Notes: generated from the sequence alone by a model not told the origin. Positions 1-7,862 are shown, counted from the stretch's first letter. The stretch: DNA of 22,000 nucleotides from Prorocentrum cordatum (GCA_963575745.1 CAUYUJ010015504.1:1230579-1252578); one strand, 5' to 3'. Numbers and translations: made by a program.

Positions 1-1106
1 AGGCCTTCGCGTGGATCAGGCTCTCGGTCGCCCCAAGACCCAAGAGGTCCGAGGTGCGCCAGGCGGTCGCAGACGTTGAACTCCTGGAAGCGGGGAGCGA
101 TCGCGATCAGGGCGTTGCGCCTCTTTTTTCCCGAGCTCGTCACCGACGGGGCCCGCGAGCGGGATGGCGCGGCACTTGGCAAGCTTCAGCGCGAGGCGCG
201 CATGGTTTCCATGGGGGCCATCACTCCTTCCAGGTGCGCCAGGCGAACGACCGCCGCGAGCACCAGCCCGAGGTAGCTGACACAGGCTCGGCAACGCCCG
301 TAGCCCCTGAGCTCGAGCTTCTGCTCGAGGTCGAGGAGGAATCAGGCGGCGCCCATCGCGTAGAGTGTGCCACTCCACCCGCAGTCCTGGATGATGCCCG
401 AGCGGATGTAGACGGGCGGACGCACGATCCCGCGCACGGGGCTACCGCGATGATGTCACGGCACGTCGAGTCGAAGAAGTCCAGGACCGTCTCAGGAGCG
501 CCCATTGCCTTCATCGCGAGGCGGATGAACTGGCGGGCGAAGCTCGGGAAGGCCTGCGCAACGTCCAGCGACGCAAGCACGGGCAGCTTGGTCATGGCGT
601 CGGGTTCGGCGGACGCGATGTTGTAGCCGAAATTTCGGCGGTGGATGAACCCCCGCTGCGATGCTGGGGCCGCGTCGGCAGCCACCGCGGCCATCGCAGC
701 GTTCATCGTACTGCTGATGACCTTGAGGCAGGTGTTCCGAAGCCCAAGGGCTCGGATTTTGGACAGATCACGGTGGCAGTCGATGTGCTCAGCGTCGTCA
801 GGTTCTTCCCCTTGGGGAAGGAATGCCTGGACCGTCGCGTTGGCTTCGTCGGGGAGGAGGCCGCCACCGAGCATCCAGGTCATGACCTGCCAGAGGGCCC
901 CCGTGCGCTTCTCATGCGCGGACCAAGCGACATAAGGGTGGCCCGTCCATGCCAGGAGAAGCAGAAAAGGATCTGCTCGCGAACCTCTTGAGCGCGTCGT
1001 AGCCGGGGGGCTGGCATCTGTTGAAGTCGATCTTGGGCGCGCAGCGGTCGAGGTAGCTCTCCGCCATCGCGAAGTCCACGTTCTTGCCTTGGACGACGGG
1101 ATGTCA
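1..1106 (-). pseudogene. LINE reverse transcriptase domain, catalytic Asp pair lost, 3' end beyond window
   Basis: The N-terminal part (1100-940) reads VDFAMAESYLDRCAPKIDFN and, after a short gap, SPGMDG, the fingers entry motif. After a frameshift near 940, frame 883-420 gives YVAWSAHEKR, FLPQGEEPDD, IRALGLRNTCLKVI, QRGFIHRRNFGYNIAS and LASLDVAQAFPSF. The last is RT motif A with its catalytic Asp kept (codon 565-563). After another shift near 420 come SGIIQDCGWSGTLYAMGAA and, at 290-265, RACVSYLG. Here the family has Cys-Ala-Asp-Asp-Leu-Gly, so both motif C aspartates are replaced (Val-Ser-Tyr at 281-273). A third frame then gives HARLALKLAKCRAIPLAGP. The enzyme is dead. The call relies on at least five motifs in correct order. 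Confidence 0.88.
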
Positions 1107-1799
1107 ATGCTCCATAAGCTCCTGCAATCTCTCGGTCGGCCCCGTCACGGTCCCAATACTTGTCTTCACACCGGTGAGCACTAAGCGTTTGCTGATCGGG
1201 TTCCAGAGCTGGATCTTGCGGTGCAATGCTTGGAACTGAGCGCGGGCTTGAGCGCGCGGGAGGCGCCCCCCCTGTCGGGCCAGGTCGATGGCGGCCCGCC
1301 GTTGATCAGCGCCTTGGCGGAAGAGGGTGCTGGCCCGCCCATCGAGCATGGCTGGGTCGGTGAGCCTGATCTGGTCACTGCTGATGTCGCGGATGTCTTG
1401 AGCCTTGGCATCTACGCGGAGGAGTCGGGCCGCCAGCGAACAATTCTGGCGCCAGACCGCGCGGGCAAGCGACTTGGCCAGCTGGAGCAAGACACCCCCC
1501 TGCCCTGGGTGTTCTTCATGAACGCGGTCTCGGGCATCACGGGCAACTTCTCGGAGGAGTTCCGTGTGCTGGACCAGTCTGGCTGTGGGCGATAGCTTGC
1601 CGAGGCCGGTGCGGTTGAACGCCTTCTGAGCAATCTGCTTGGAGATGGGGGACTTCAGAATGTACTGGACAATCGGCTGGTTCTTCTCGGCCTTGAAGTC
1701 ACGCGCGGCGAAAGAGACGGGGGCTGCGGCGCGGGCGCTGACCCGGCGGCGGGGCAGCGCCTCAGGAGGGAAGGTGGTGGTGGAGGGGGCGGCGAGCTG
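1107..1799 (-). pseudogene. LINE linker between endonuclease and reverse transcriptase
   Basis: The frame open from 2378 continues without a stop to TGA at 1106-1104, through this segment. It contains SFAARDFKAEKNQPIVQYIL, KSPISKQIAQKAF and, near its end, RQGGRLPRAQARAQFQALHR and KRLVLTGVKTSIGTVTG. No catalytic motif is visible; in related elements this interval joins the endonuclease to the reverse transcriptase and is often rich in Arg, Ala and Gln. The long open frame in an otherwise broken element suggests either younger sequence or chance in GC-rich DNA. It is assigned only from position and frame continuity. Confidence 0.6.
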
Positions 1800-2545
1800 A
1801 ATCATCTGGGAAGGCGCGATGCAGCAGAAGCAGCGGTCCATGGCCGACTCCGCCAGAGTCGCTGCACAGAAATGAATGGTGTCGCTGTCCTCGATCTCCG
1901 CCAAGTGCTTGAGCGCGCCGTGCCACTTGCGCGCTGATGCTTTGGATGCCTCAGATGCCTCCGATGAGGCTCTGGCGGTGGGCTCGGTGAGCTCCAGCTT
2001 CCCGACGGCGGCAAAAACGATGCCCCCCTGCGACGACCAGCACGATCTTGCTCGGGTCGGCCCTCGCAGGGTGCATGTCCTGAGGATATTGGCCGAGATG
2101 CGCCTGACCGCCGCGCCATTGATCTCGTAGCTGTGGATGTTGTCAAAGATCAGCTTCTGGTCGTCGGCCTGGAAGACGGCGCGCGGGGCGCGCCCTGGGA
2201 GGAGGGCCCCGCTCACCGCGTGGAGTCCTGATCGGAAGACTGCAGCTACACCGCCACTGACTTCCCCATGGTGGCCTGGCGCGAAGGAGGAGTGCAGGGG
2301 GAGCTTGGCGCTGATCTTCCGCATGAAGGCGAGCAGCTGGGCGCGGCTCTGGCGGGCCCCCTGGGCGCCGAGGATCATCCTGTCGAGGGGGGGGGGGGCG
2401 CAAGTGGGGGGGCTTCTCGACTACTCGGCGCCCCTGGTAGCCGATGGGGGGCGCGCGCATTCCAAGTGCCCACAACCAGGCTCGGTGTCGAACCACTGGG
2501 AGCACGCTTCAGACCTTTAGCAATCTTGTCAAATCCAAAACTAGG
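1800..2545 (-). pseudogene. LINE endonuclease (endonuclease/exonuclease/phosphatase-like) domain, broken and missing catalytic residues
   Basis: This domain would nick target DNA to prime reverse transcription. TWNARA, its first conserved strand, is at 2467-2450 after SLVVG. After a frame change, 2378-2050 gives ILGAQGARQSRAQLLAFMRK and later GGVAAVFRSG and KLIFDNIHSYEINGAA, which fit the middle of the domain. The usual Gln-Glu pair after the second strand reads QG (AQGARQ), so the metal-binding Glu appears lost. The later Gly-Asp-Phe-Asn motif is also gone: a short third-frame piece (ARADPSKIVLVVAGG) is followed, back in the main frame, by GGIVFAAVGKLELTEPTA. Two changed catalytic motifs plus frameshifts make it inactive. 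Motif assignments rest on the EEP superfamily pattern. Confidence 0.78.
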
Positions 2546-3794
2546 GGGCAGCCTCGGGCGTGACCACATCTTTGGTGGCGCCCTTGATCTGCGCGCGCGT
2601 GATGCCCAAGGCGGGGAAGCCCGTGTCCTGGTAGGCGATCGTCGTAGCTTCATCTCGTCTGGGATGCGCAGTGAAAGAGAGGACGGGGGACCAATTGGCT
2701 GAGATCCAGCCCTTGGCACGGCCGACTCTCCGGGCGTGATTGGGGAAGGCCCGCTTGAGGGCCTGCCGCGCGCTTGCCGACGATATCTGTCTTGATTTGC
2801 TTGGGCGACGTGTCTGGGCCCACTCGCAGCTCAACAGACCCATCGCCTGCAATAGCCGGGGCTCGGATGCGGGGCCAGCTGCCGTCGCGGTTGCGGAGGC
2901 TGTCCAATACTTTCTGACATTGGCGAGAGGCGGGCATAGGGAGGCCGGTGAACTGGATCGCGAAATACATTGAAGTGTCTCGGCCCTGGGCCTGGAAGAA
3001 CGGTTATTCGACGCCGCTGTCGGTGATCCACTTGGCGAGGGCCTCTGTGGCTTTGTCGAGGGAGACCATTCCGTTTGCGTGCACTTTGACGATGGCGAGG
3101 TCCACATCTCTGCCAAAGTCACGGCCGACGAAGGTCTACTGCAACGGCTGCTTGTTCGCAACCTCCAGCGCCTTCTGCAGCGCCGTGATATGCTCGGACA
3201 TGAGAGAAATAGCTTTGTCGGTCTGGTCCTGGCGATTCCCGATGACACCCATCCTCTGAGTGAAAGCGTCAAACTGCTGCTGGAAGAGATTGCGAGTGGC
3301 GTCGACCTGCTGGCCCACTGCGAGGCCAACCTCCTGCTCGATCTTGCCAGAGAGGCCGCTGATGCCAGCCTGGGCAGCGGCGAGGGCGGACGAGATGGGA
3401 CCCGTGGCAGCGCCCATCGCAGAGGAGACGGAAGCTTCATGGTGTCCCTGATGGCCGACTCCATGGAGCCGAGCTTGTCTTTGAGGGACTGCACGTAGGC
3501 CATGGTGACGAAGGAGTCCAGGGCGGACTCGTCGTTGGGCGGTGGAGTCCGCGAGCGATCACCACGACCACCAGGAAGATCAGTGTCACCATGACCCTTG
3601 CGCGTCTGAGTGCCGCCGCGTCGGAGCGCCCCATCTGCGACCGTGGCTGCGGGGAGAACAGCCGCCATGAGAGAACAACACTGGGAATACGTTCGGTCGA
3701 ACGAGACACCCTGATCTCGAACATGCTCAAATGCAGTCCACGGACTAACGGTCTCCGTTCGGCCAGGAGGCTGACAGCCCCCCAAGGCCGACAT
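2546..3794 (-). pseudogene. LINE N-terminal region: coiled coil and ORF1-like domain (broken)
   Basis: The ATG at 3794 opens frame A, which reaches about 3435 through a Pro/Arg/Gly-rich stretch ending in MAYVQSLKDKLGSMESAIRD. A frameshift leads to frame B, where 3437-3138 encodes an Ala/Gln-rich heptad-like segment (KIEQEVGLAVGQQVDATRN, then LMSEHITALQKALEVANKQ) that should form a coiled coil. Frame B is cut by TAG at 3138-3136 and TAA at 3006-3004 but remains protein-like beyond each, with DVDLAIVKVHANGMVSLDKA and ELRVGPDTSPKQIKTDIVGK. At about 2770 the frame returns to A: ARQALKRAFPNHARRVGRAK, then GWISANWSPVLSF. The region before GWISANWSP often precedes the endonuclease in dinoflagellate LINE proteins and may bind RNA, as ORF1 proteins do; that role is inferred. 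Confidence 0.8.
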
Positions 3795-3816
3795 CTTGAG
3801 CCAAAACGGCTACGGA
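3795..3816 (-). other. Relict dinoflagellate spliced-leader sequence fused to the LINE start codon
   Basis: On the minus strand the 22 nt read T, then CCGTAGCC, then G, then TTTTGGCTCAAG. The dinoflagellate spliced leader (DinoSL) has A where this has G; all other positions agree, including the variable first base. The leader is added to mRNA by trans-splicing and is not normally next to genes in genomic DNA, so its presence marks reverse transcription and reinsertion of a mature mRNA. Here its final G is followed at once by ATG of the LINE reading frame at 3794. A (TCC)n tract, possibly the insertion site, lies directly upstream. Confidence 0.93.
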
Positions 3817-3850
3817 GGAGGAGGAGGAGGGAATACGAGTCGCACCAGCC
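3817..3850. repeat. Short (GGA)n tract abutting the LINE 5' end
   Basis: A GGA-rich tract begins directly beyond the spliced leader and gives way to non-repetitive sequence by about 3833. It may be the pre-insertion sequence or have expanded after insertion. Confidence 0.7.
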
Positions 3851-4370
3851 TTCTGGGCGTGAGTGGTTTAGGGTGTCTCCTCTTCCAACCCCCGTCCTCC
3901 CCTTCGGGGAGGAGTCTCTCCCTCCCCATACCCTACCCCTGGACCTGGACGGGAGATTTCGCAACACCGTGGGGTGCCCAAGACGGCCACGGCGAGAAGG
4001 CACACAACTTTGAGTTTACTCAGGTGGTGGGCCAATGCTGACCTGCTGAAAGGGGGGGCATCATTCAGTACCCCCCGTCCTTTGATCAAACTCCACCACA
4101 AGGGCCCAGAGATGGCCTCGAAGGCCCCCAAGAGTGCCCCAAGAAGGCCACCAGAGGCCCAAAGATGCCACCCAGGAGGTCCCCAAGAGGCTCCCAAACG
4201 ACCCTCGAGAGGCCCCAAGGGGCTCTCCCGAGGCACTCAAGACGCTCCAAGAGGGCCCCCAGGACCACCAAGAGGCCCCCCAAGATCACCAACAGGACTC
4301 CAAGAAGCTCCCAATGGACATCCGACGAGACTCCGAAAGGCATTCAAGAGGCCCCTGGCAATTTTCCTCG
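3851..4370. repeat. CCAAGA-array repeat, copy 1
   Basis: The leader (3851-3960) starts CCTTCTGGGCG and contains the hairpin CCTCCCC-TTC-GGGGAGG (3897-3913). The body from about 4095 is a run of CCAAGA/CCAAGAGG-like units. Successive C(A)AAG-type starts at 4129, 4140, 4152, 4160, 4173, 4184, 4195, 4206 and 4216 give a mean spacing near 11 bp. All frames are open over long stretches and give Pro/Lys/Arg-rich or, on the other strand, Gly/Leu-rich peptides, which is a by-product of the repeat. The same leader and body recur at 16180-16890. Confidence 0.8.
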
Positions 4371-4659
4371 CTCTCCTCCTCCGCCTGTGCCTCCTTCTCC
4401 TTCCTTCCTTTTCCCCCTCCCCGTCCCGCGCAAGCAGTAGGCGCTCACGAGACCCCCACGAGCCACAACATCACAAAGACCTTTGGAGAGCACCCATCAA
4501 CAATGTTCCAGCAAACTTAGCTGAGTTCCGTCCCCAGCGGAGGCGCCTGCGACAGGGTGCTCCCCAAGAGGGCTAGTCTGATCCACGCCCTGTCCAGCTC
4601 GTTGCAGGCTTGAAGGCCGCAAGCGATTCATGATATTAGGCCGCGCCTTGCCACTCCCC
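4371..4659. other. Intergenic stretch, no gene recognised
   Basis: It starts with a pyrimidine-rich tract (4371-4430) and continues with mixed sequence. Near 4620 it shares a 13-base match (CGCAAGCGATTCA) with the repeat leader at the right end of the window. I see no coding or RNA gene. Confidence 0.5.
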
Positions 4660-4770
4660 CTGCTCCTCCCCTCCCCCTACTCCTCCTCCTCTTCCTCCTC
4701 TTCCTCCTCCTCCTCCTCCTTCGCCTCCTCCTCCGCCTCCTCCTCCTCCGACTCCTTCTCCATCTTCCCC
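4660..4770. repeat. (TCC)n pyrimidine microsatellite
   Basis: TCC/TTC triplets with a few interruptions; on the plus strand this would read as a Ser-rich ORF, which is not a protein signal. Confidence 0.9.
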
Positions 4771-5138
4771 CTCGTGAGGTATGACGGTTCCCCCAACCCT
4801 TTATTCCACTGCATGTTCCTCCACATCCCTGATCAGGGAAACTCGTCTGGGCATTGTTTCTGGATGGGCTGGTGGAGTTAGGCGAAGCGTCCAGATTATC
4901 ATTGCCCGCAAGCGTCGATGCTGCATCAACACCCCATGTGGCAGAACTATTGGACTTCTCTCAATGGCGTGACAGACAACGTTTCGAGACGTTGCCAGTC
5001 CGAACTAATCAGGCACGGACCGAGGGAGAGATCTCCGCGGCGCTGGCCTTCGTCTCCCGCAGGTAGCCAAGCAACGGGTCGAATACTGAAAGGCGACATC
5101 AAATGCGAGAGACACGCAAGGAGCAACGCGCATAGAAA
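4771..5138. other. Low-repeat stretch, no gene recognised
   Basis: Base composition is more balanced than in the neighbours. The segment 4857-4875 (TTTCTGGATGGGCTGGTGG) is identical to 17109-17127. A plus-strand open frame from about 4854 to 5066 contains VELGEASRLSLPASVDA and LLDFSQWRDRQRFETLP, has no ATG and resembles no family I know. A small hairpin (CAACGT, 6-nt loop, ACGTTG) lies near 4978. Confidence 0.4.
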
Positions 5139-5312
5139 CTAATCGGGAAAGCACAACCAACAACTAATAATGAAGTGGAGCATCTCCCGCAAAGCACGGC
5201 TCGCCTCACAAACGAAAAGCAGCCGCGCCAGACCCACAAAGTCAAGCATAATATCGTAGGAGACCCACCACATGAAAGCAATATAGGCCAATGCCTCTGG
5301 AGTGATGCTCAT
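5139..5312 (-). CDS. Short hydrophobic ORF, possible exon remnant of a membrane protein
   Basis: A 57-residue frame runs from ATG at 5312-5310 to TAG at 5141-5139. It is hydrophobic: LAYIAFMWWVSYDIMLDFVG around residues 9-28, then LARLLFVCEASRALREML, then HFIISCWLCF. That gives one or two likely membrane segments with a short charged stretch between them, unlike the low-complexity frames around it. The frame remains open further upstream but there it runs into the (GGA)n tract. No ribosome-binding or splice context can be argued, and no family was recognised. It may be part of a larger multi-exon gene, a pseudogene or a chance frame. Confidence 0.22.
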   Translation of the reverse strand: MSITPEALAYIAFMWWVSYDIMLDFVGLARLLFVCEASRALREMLHFIISCWLCFPD

Positions 5313-5397
5313 GAAAGCGCACGCGATCAATCGCCGATGCAACAGCGCAAAAGTACCAAAATGAGTGCAGCGTACGCGTGACCTTCCCCCATGAATG

Positions 5398-5735
5398 CTC
5401 CTCCTCAAGACCCATTCCCTCCTCCCCCGCCCCCTTCTGCATCTCCTGCTTCCCAGCCTCCTGCTTCTACAGCTCCTCGTCCTCATCGTCCTCCTCCTCC
5501 TTGTCCTCCTCCTCCTCCTCCTCCTCCTCCTCCTCCTCCTCCTCCTCCTCTTTCCTTCCTCCATCATCCATCCTCCCTCTCCTGCCCCCCTGCTGCTGCT
5601 GCTTCTCCTCCTCCCCCTCCTTCTCCTCGTTCTCCGCCTCCACCGCCTCCGCCCTGCTCCCCCCTCCACCCCCCCGCTGCCGTTGCCGCCTTCCCCGCTC
5701 CTCACCGCCATCCTCTTGTGCGCACAGGTGCTGCA
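5398..5735. repeat. CTC/TCC-rich microsatellite block
   Basis: An uninterrupted (TCC)n run occupies about 5503-5550, with imperfect CTC, CTT and CTG triplets on either side. All six frames are open here and yield poly-Ser, poly-Pro, poly-Leu, poly-Arg, poly-Glu or poly-Gly peptides, so none is taken as a gene. Confidence 0.92.
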
Positions 5736-5771
5736 CGCCACGCCGCTGCTGCTCCGCCCACCCCCACGGGG

Positions 5772-5956
5772 GGGGCAACGTTAGGGCCAACATCGACCTC
5801 GAATCGGCGAGGCATCGCCTATGGACCGGCGGTAGGCCTCCGATATGAATCCGCACGGTCCTAGGCGGGGTGGGCTACAGGGTCCTTGTCGGCGATCGAT
5901 GGAGGATTTGGGATCGATGCATCCACACTGAGCCTGTTCCCTCCTAACATTGCCCC
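5772..5956. mobile_element. Candidate short inverted-repeat element (about 185 bp)
   Basis: The left end GGGGCAACGTTAGG (5772-5785) pairs with the right end CCTAACATTGCCCC (5943-5956) at 13 of 14 positions. The right-end motif, continuing into CTGAGTCG, recurs at 14534-14554 and in altered form at 7158-7175, as expected for a dispersed family. No target-site duplication was found, so this is only a candidate. Confidence 0.45.
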
Positions 5957-5965
5957 TGAGTCGTC

Positions 5966-6115
5966 GTCCTCCTCCTCCGCCGGAAGGAACAGGAAGAGGG
6001 GGAGGTGGGTGGGGGAGGGGGGGAGAGGAGAGGGTAGAGGGGGAAAACGAGGGAGGCGGTGGATGAGGCGAGGTGGGGGTGGAGGGGAGGCAGGGAGGTG
6101 GAGCCCAGCGCCGAC
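5966..6115. repeat. GA-rich (purine) tract on the plus strand
   Basis: Mostly GGGAGG/GGAGGGG-type sequence with a few CG-containing breaks. It follows the inverted-repeat candidate at 5772-5956. A similar purine tract follows the related motif at 14534-14554. Confidence 0.7.
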
Positions 6116-6179
6116 CCGAGACATCCGCGCGCGGACCCCCGAGCTATGATTTCTGTGTCGGCGCTCGTTCCCCGCAGGC

Positions 6180-6385
6180 GGGGCGTGAGCGAAGGGCGGG
6201 CGTGAGAGAGGGGCGGCGGATGCGGGGCACAGCACGTGGGCGGCGGAAGGGCTGGGAAGGACGTGGGCGAGGGAGGAACGCGAGCGAAGGGAGGGCCAGG
6301 GATCCCCGGCACAGGAAATGCCAGCGAGGATGCGAGCGAAGGCAGGGCGTGAGCGAAGGGCGGACGCGAGCGAAGGACGGCGGGT
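6180..6385. repeat. GAGCGAAGG-type minisatellite
   Basis: Degenerate tandem copies of a roughly 15-bp unit close to GGGCGTGAGCGAAGG. Clear copies lie at 6182-6200, 6276-6292 and, in series, 6330-6380. Spacing is irregular in the middle. Confidence 0.75.
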
Positions 6386-6464
6386 GCCGAGAGCCCCCCT
6401 CGGGCCCTCCACTGGGCGCCTCGTCTGGGGGCTCCGCGGCCGGTGGTCAACACATGGGCTCCCG

Positions 6465-6592
6465 AAGGATTGGTTGCCCAGAACGAGACGCCCCGGACAC
6501 TTTACGACGTGAAGCTGGACCTGGATCCCCTGACATCCTTCAGGTCCCACCCATCCTACAGGGTCAGTCTTTGAACTGCCGCCGTGAGGGGG
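6465..6592. repeat. Dispersed repeat X, copy 1
   Basis: Includes GACGCCCCGGACACTTTA, a CCTGGATCCCCTGACATCC stretch and CAGGGTCAGTCTTTGAACTG. The same order of motifs recurs at 6776-6893 with about three quarters of positions alike by eye. Confidence 0.7.
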
Positions 6593-6777
6593 CCGACGGC
6601 CTTGGCATTCCTGTAGGCCTACCGCGGACTGCTTCTAGAACAAACAATGTTCTGAACACGAAAGAATGTGTTGAAAAAACATAACGCCGGCGTATGAAGA
6701 CAAGACGGCCTCAACAAGATATAAGTCCATTACTTGATGGGCCTAGAGGCGAGCCATGACGCTTCGCCACTGCTTGA
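6585..6777. mobile_element. Repeat Y, copy 1 (decayed terminal-inverted-repeat element)
   Basis: It starts GGCATTCCTGTAGGCCTACC (6604-6623) and ends GCCTAGAGGCGAGCCAT followed by CGCCACTGCTTGA (6765-6777). Both ends align with the copy at 15211-15433, which preserves the inverted-repeat ends better. It sits between two copies of repeat X. Confidence 0.65.
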
Positions 6778-6893
6778 GGATGATGCCCCGCGGACTAGAT
6801 GCCCCGAACACTGTAAATCCAACCTTGGACCCCTTCCCGTCCTGCCACATCTCTCAGGGCCCGTCTTTGAACCGCCGATGCGGGGAAGGGGCA
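6776..6893. repeat. Dispersed repeat X, copy 2
   Basis: Contains GATGCCCCGAACACTGTA, CCTTGGACCCC and CAGGGCCCGTCTTTGAACCG in the same order as copy 1 at 6465-6592. The two copies flank repeat Y. Confidence 0.7.
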
Positions 6894-7065
6894 CCCCCCA
6901 AACCCAGATCTGGGGGAACGTCAGGGGGAGACCCTGTCGGGCGGGGGAGGGGGCGGCGATACGTCGCCGATGGACTGGCAAGCAGGCCCCGATAGCCCGC
7001 TGGACCGCACGATCCTGGGCGGGTTGTGCCATCGGGTCCCGATCGGCGGCGAGCGAGGGGCCACC

Positions 7066-7145
7066 TCGGTGTTCGATGCTCTCCCTCTGCTCGATGCTCG
7101 ACGCTCGGTCCACGGAGGGAGTCGATGCTCGATGCGCTCCCCCCT
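7066..7145. repeat. TCGATGCT cluster
   Basis: TCGATGCT/CTCGATGC occurs repeatedly with short spacers, ending GTCGATGCTCGATGCGCTCC. A related stretch (GTCGATGCGCTCCCCC) lies at 14502-14517, again just before the CTAACG-TGCCCCTGA motif. Confidence 0.6.
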
Positions 7146-7212
7146 GGAACCTACCCCCGCTAACGTTGCGCCTGACAACCCCTCCGAACGCCCTCGGGGT
7201 GGCCCAGTGGAA

Positions 7213-7380
7213 GGGTTAAGACGAGGCCATGACGAGGCTAAATTCGGGTAAGGATGAATCGAGAATCTCTAAGATCTGGCGGCACTGGAAAGTGTATCGG
7301 GCGCCGCGGCCTTCTCAGAGAGCGTTCCGGAGCGCCCTGAAAGCGATCAGGAACGCTCTGGAACGGACTTATCCTGATCA
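7213..7380. repeat. Dispersed repeat R, copy A
   Basis: Begins GGGTTAAGACGAGG, continues AAATTCGGGTAAGGATGAAT and GAATCTCTAAGATCTGGC, and then CGGGCGCCGCGGCCTTCTCA, followed by GAACGCTCTG-like units and TTATCCTGATCAC. Copy B (8849-9012) follows it along the full length, and copy C (13925-14255) is split in two. No coding signal is shared between copies. Confidence 0.85.
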
Positions 7381-7425
7381 CAGGCTGATATTGCGCGAGG
7401 TTCGCTACACTCTGTAGACACGCGA

Positions 7426-7522
7426 CCTCCTCCTCCTCCTCCTCCTCCTCCTCCTCCTCCTCCTCCTCCTCCTCCTCCTCCTCCTCCTCCTCCTCCTCCC
7501 CCTACCTCCTCCTCCTCCTCCT
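7426..7522. repeat. (CCT)n microsatellite, about 25 perfect units
   Basis: Perfect CCT triplets from 7426 to 7500, then slightly interrupted to 7522. A second tract of CCT units lies at 7612-7652. Confidence 0.97.
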
Positions 7523-7611
7523 GATTTCCTTCTCGTCCTCCCACCTCGTCCCCCATCCTACCTCATCCTATTCCTGGTACCTCTTACCTCCTCCTCTTCC
7601 TCCTACACATA

Positions 7612-7652
7612 CCTCCTCCTCCTCCTCCTCCTCCTCCTCCTCCTCCTCCTCC
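7612..7652. repeat. (CCT)n microsatellite
   Basis: About 13 CCT units, separated from the larger tract by a mixed pyrimidine-rich spacer. Confidence 0.95.
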
Positions 7653-7732
7653 CAGGGCGGAGTGCCGATTCGAGCTGCTGTCGTCCCTGTCGTTACGGGC
7701 GTCGTCGGTTGTCGGCGCCGTCGCACGGCGTC

Positions 7733-7801
7733 ATCGTCGTCGTCGTCGTTCGTTCGTCACTCGGTGTCGCGTCGTCATCATCGTGATCGTCGTTGCCGCT
7801 C

Positions 7802-7862
<61 letters not shown>

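Larger units (their letters stand above)
1..3816 (-). mobile_element. Degenerate LINE-type (non-LTR) retrotransposon with 5' spliced leader, 3' end outside window
   Basis: Read on the minus strand, this block holds the pieces of one retroelement in the expected order: spliced leader (3816-3795), start codon (3794), coiled-coil and ORF1-like region, EEP endonuclease, linker and reverse transcriptase running off the left edge. The reading frame changes at about 3435, 2770, 2545, 2460-2380, 2060, 2030, 940, 420 and 230, and there are in-frame stops at 3138-3136, 3006-3004 and 1106-1104, so no full protein can be made. Only the combined order of domains makes the call firm, since each ORF alone is short. 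Identity with LINEs is from recalled family motifs, not a search. The right edge is set by the leader; the left edge, poly-A or tail and any target-site duplication are not visible. Confidence 0.9.

Noticed and set aside
3974-4576. Collagen-like Pro/Lys/Arg-rich ORF (and Gly/Leu-rich frames on the other strand)
   Set aside because: Explained by the CCAAGA array; the unit is near 11 bp and frames drift, so no protein is conserved between copies.
4854-5066. Plus-strand frame with a protein-like composition
   Set aside because: No ATG, no family resemblance and only about 70 codons; kept as a note in the 4771-5138 entry.
5139-5864. Long ORFs on both strands across the pyrimidine block (up to 200 codons)
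   Set aside because: All six frames are open because of TCC triplets; the peptides are poly-Ser, poly-Pro, poly-Leu, poly-Arg or poly-Glu.
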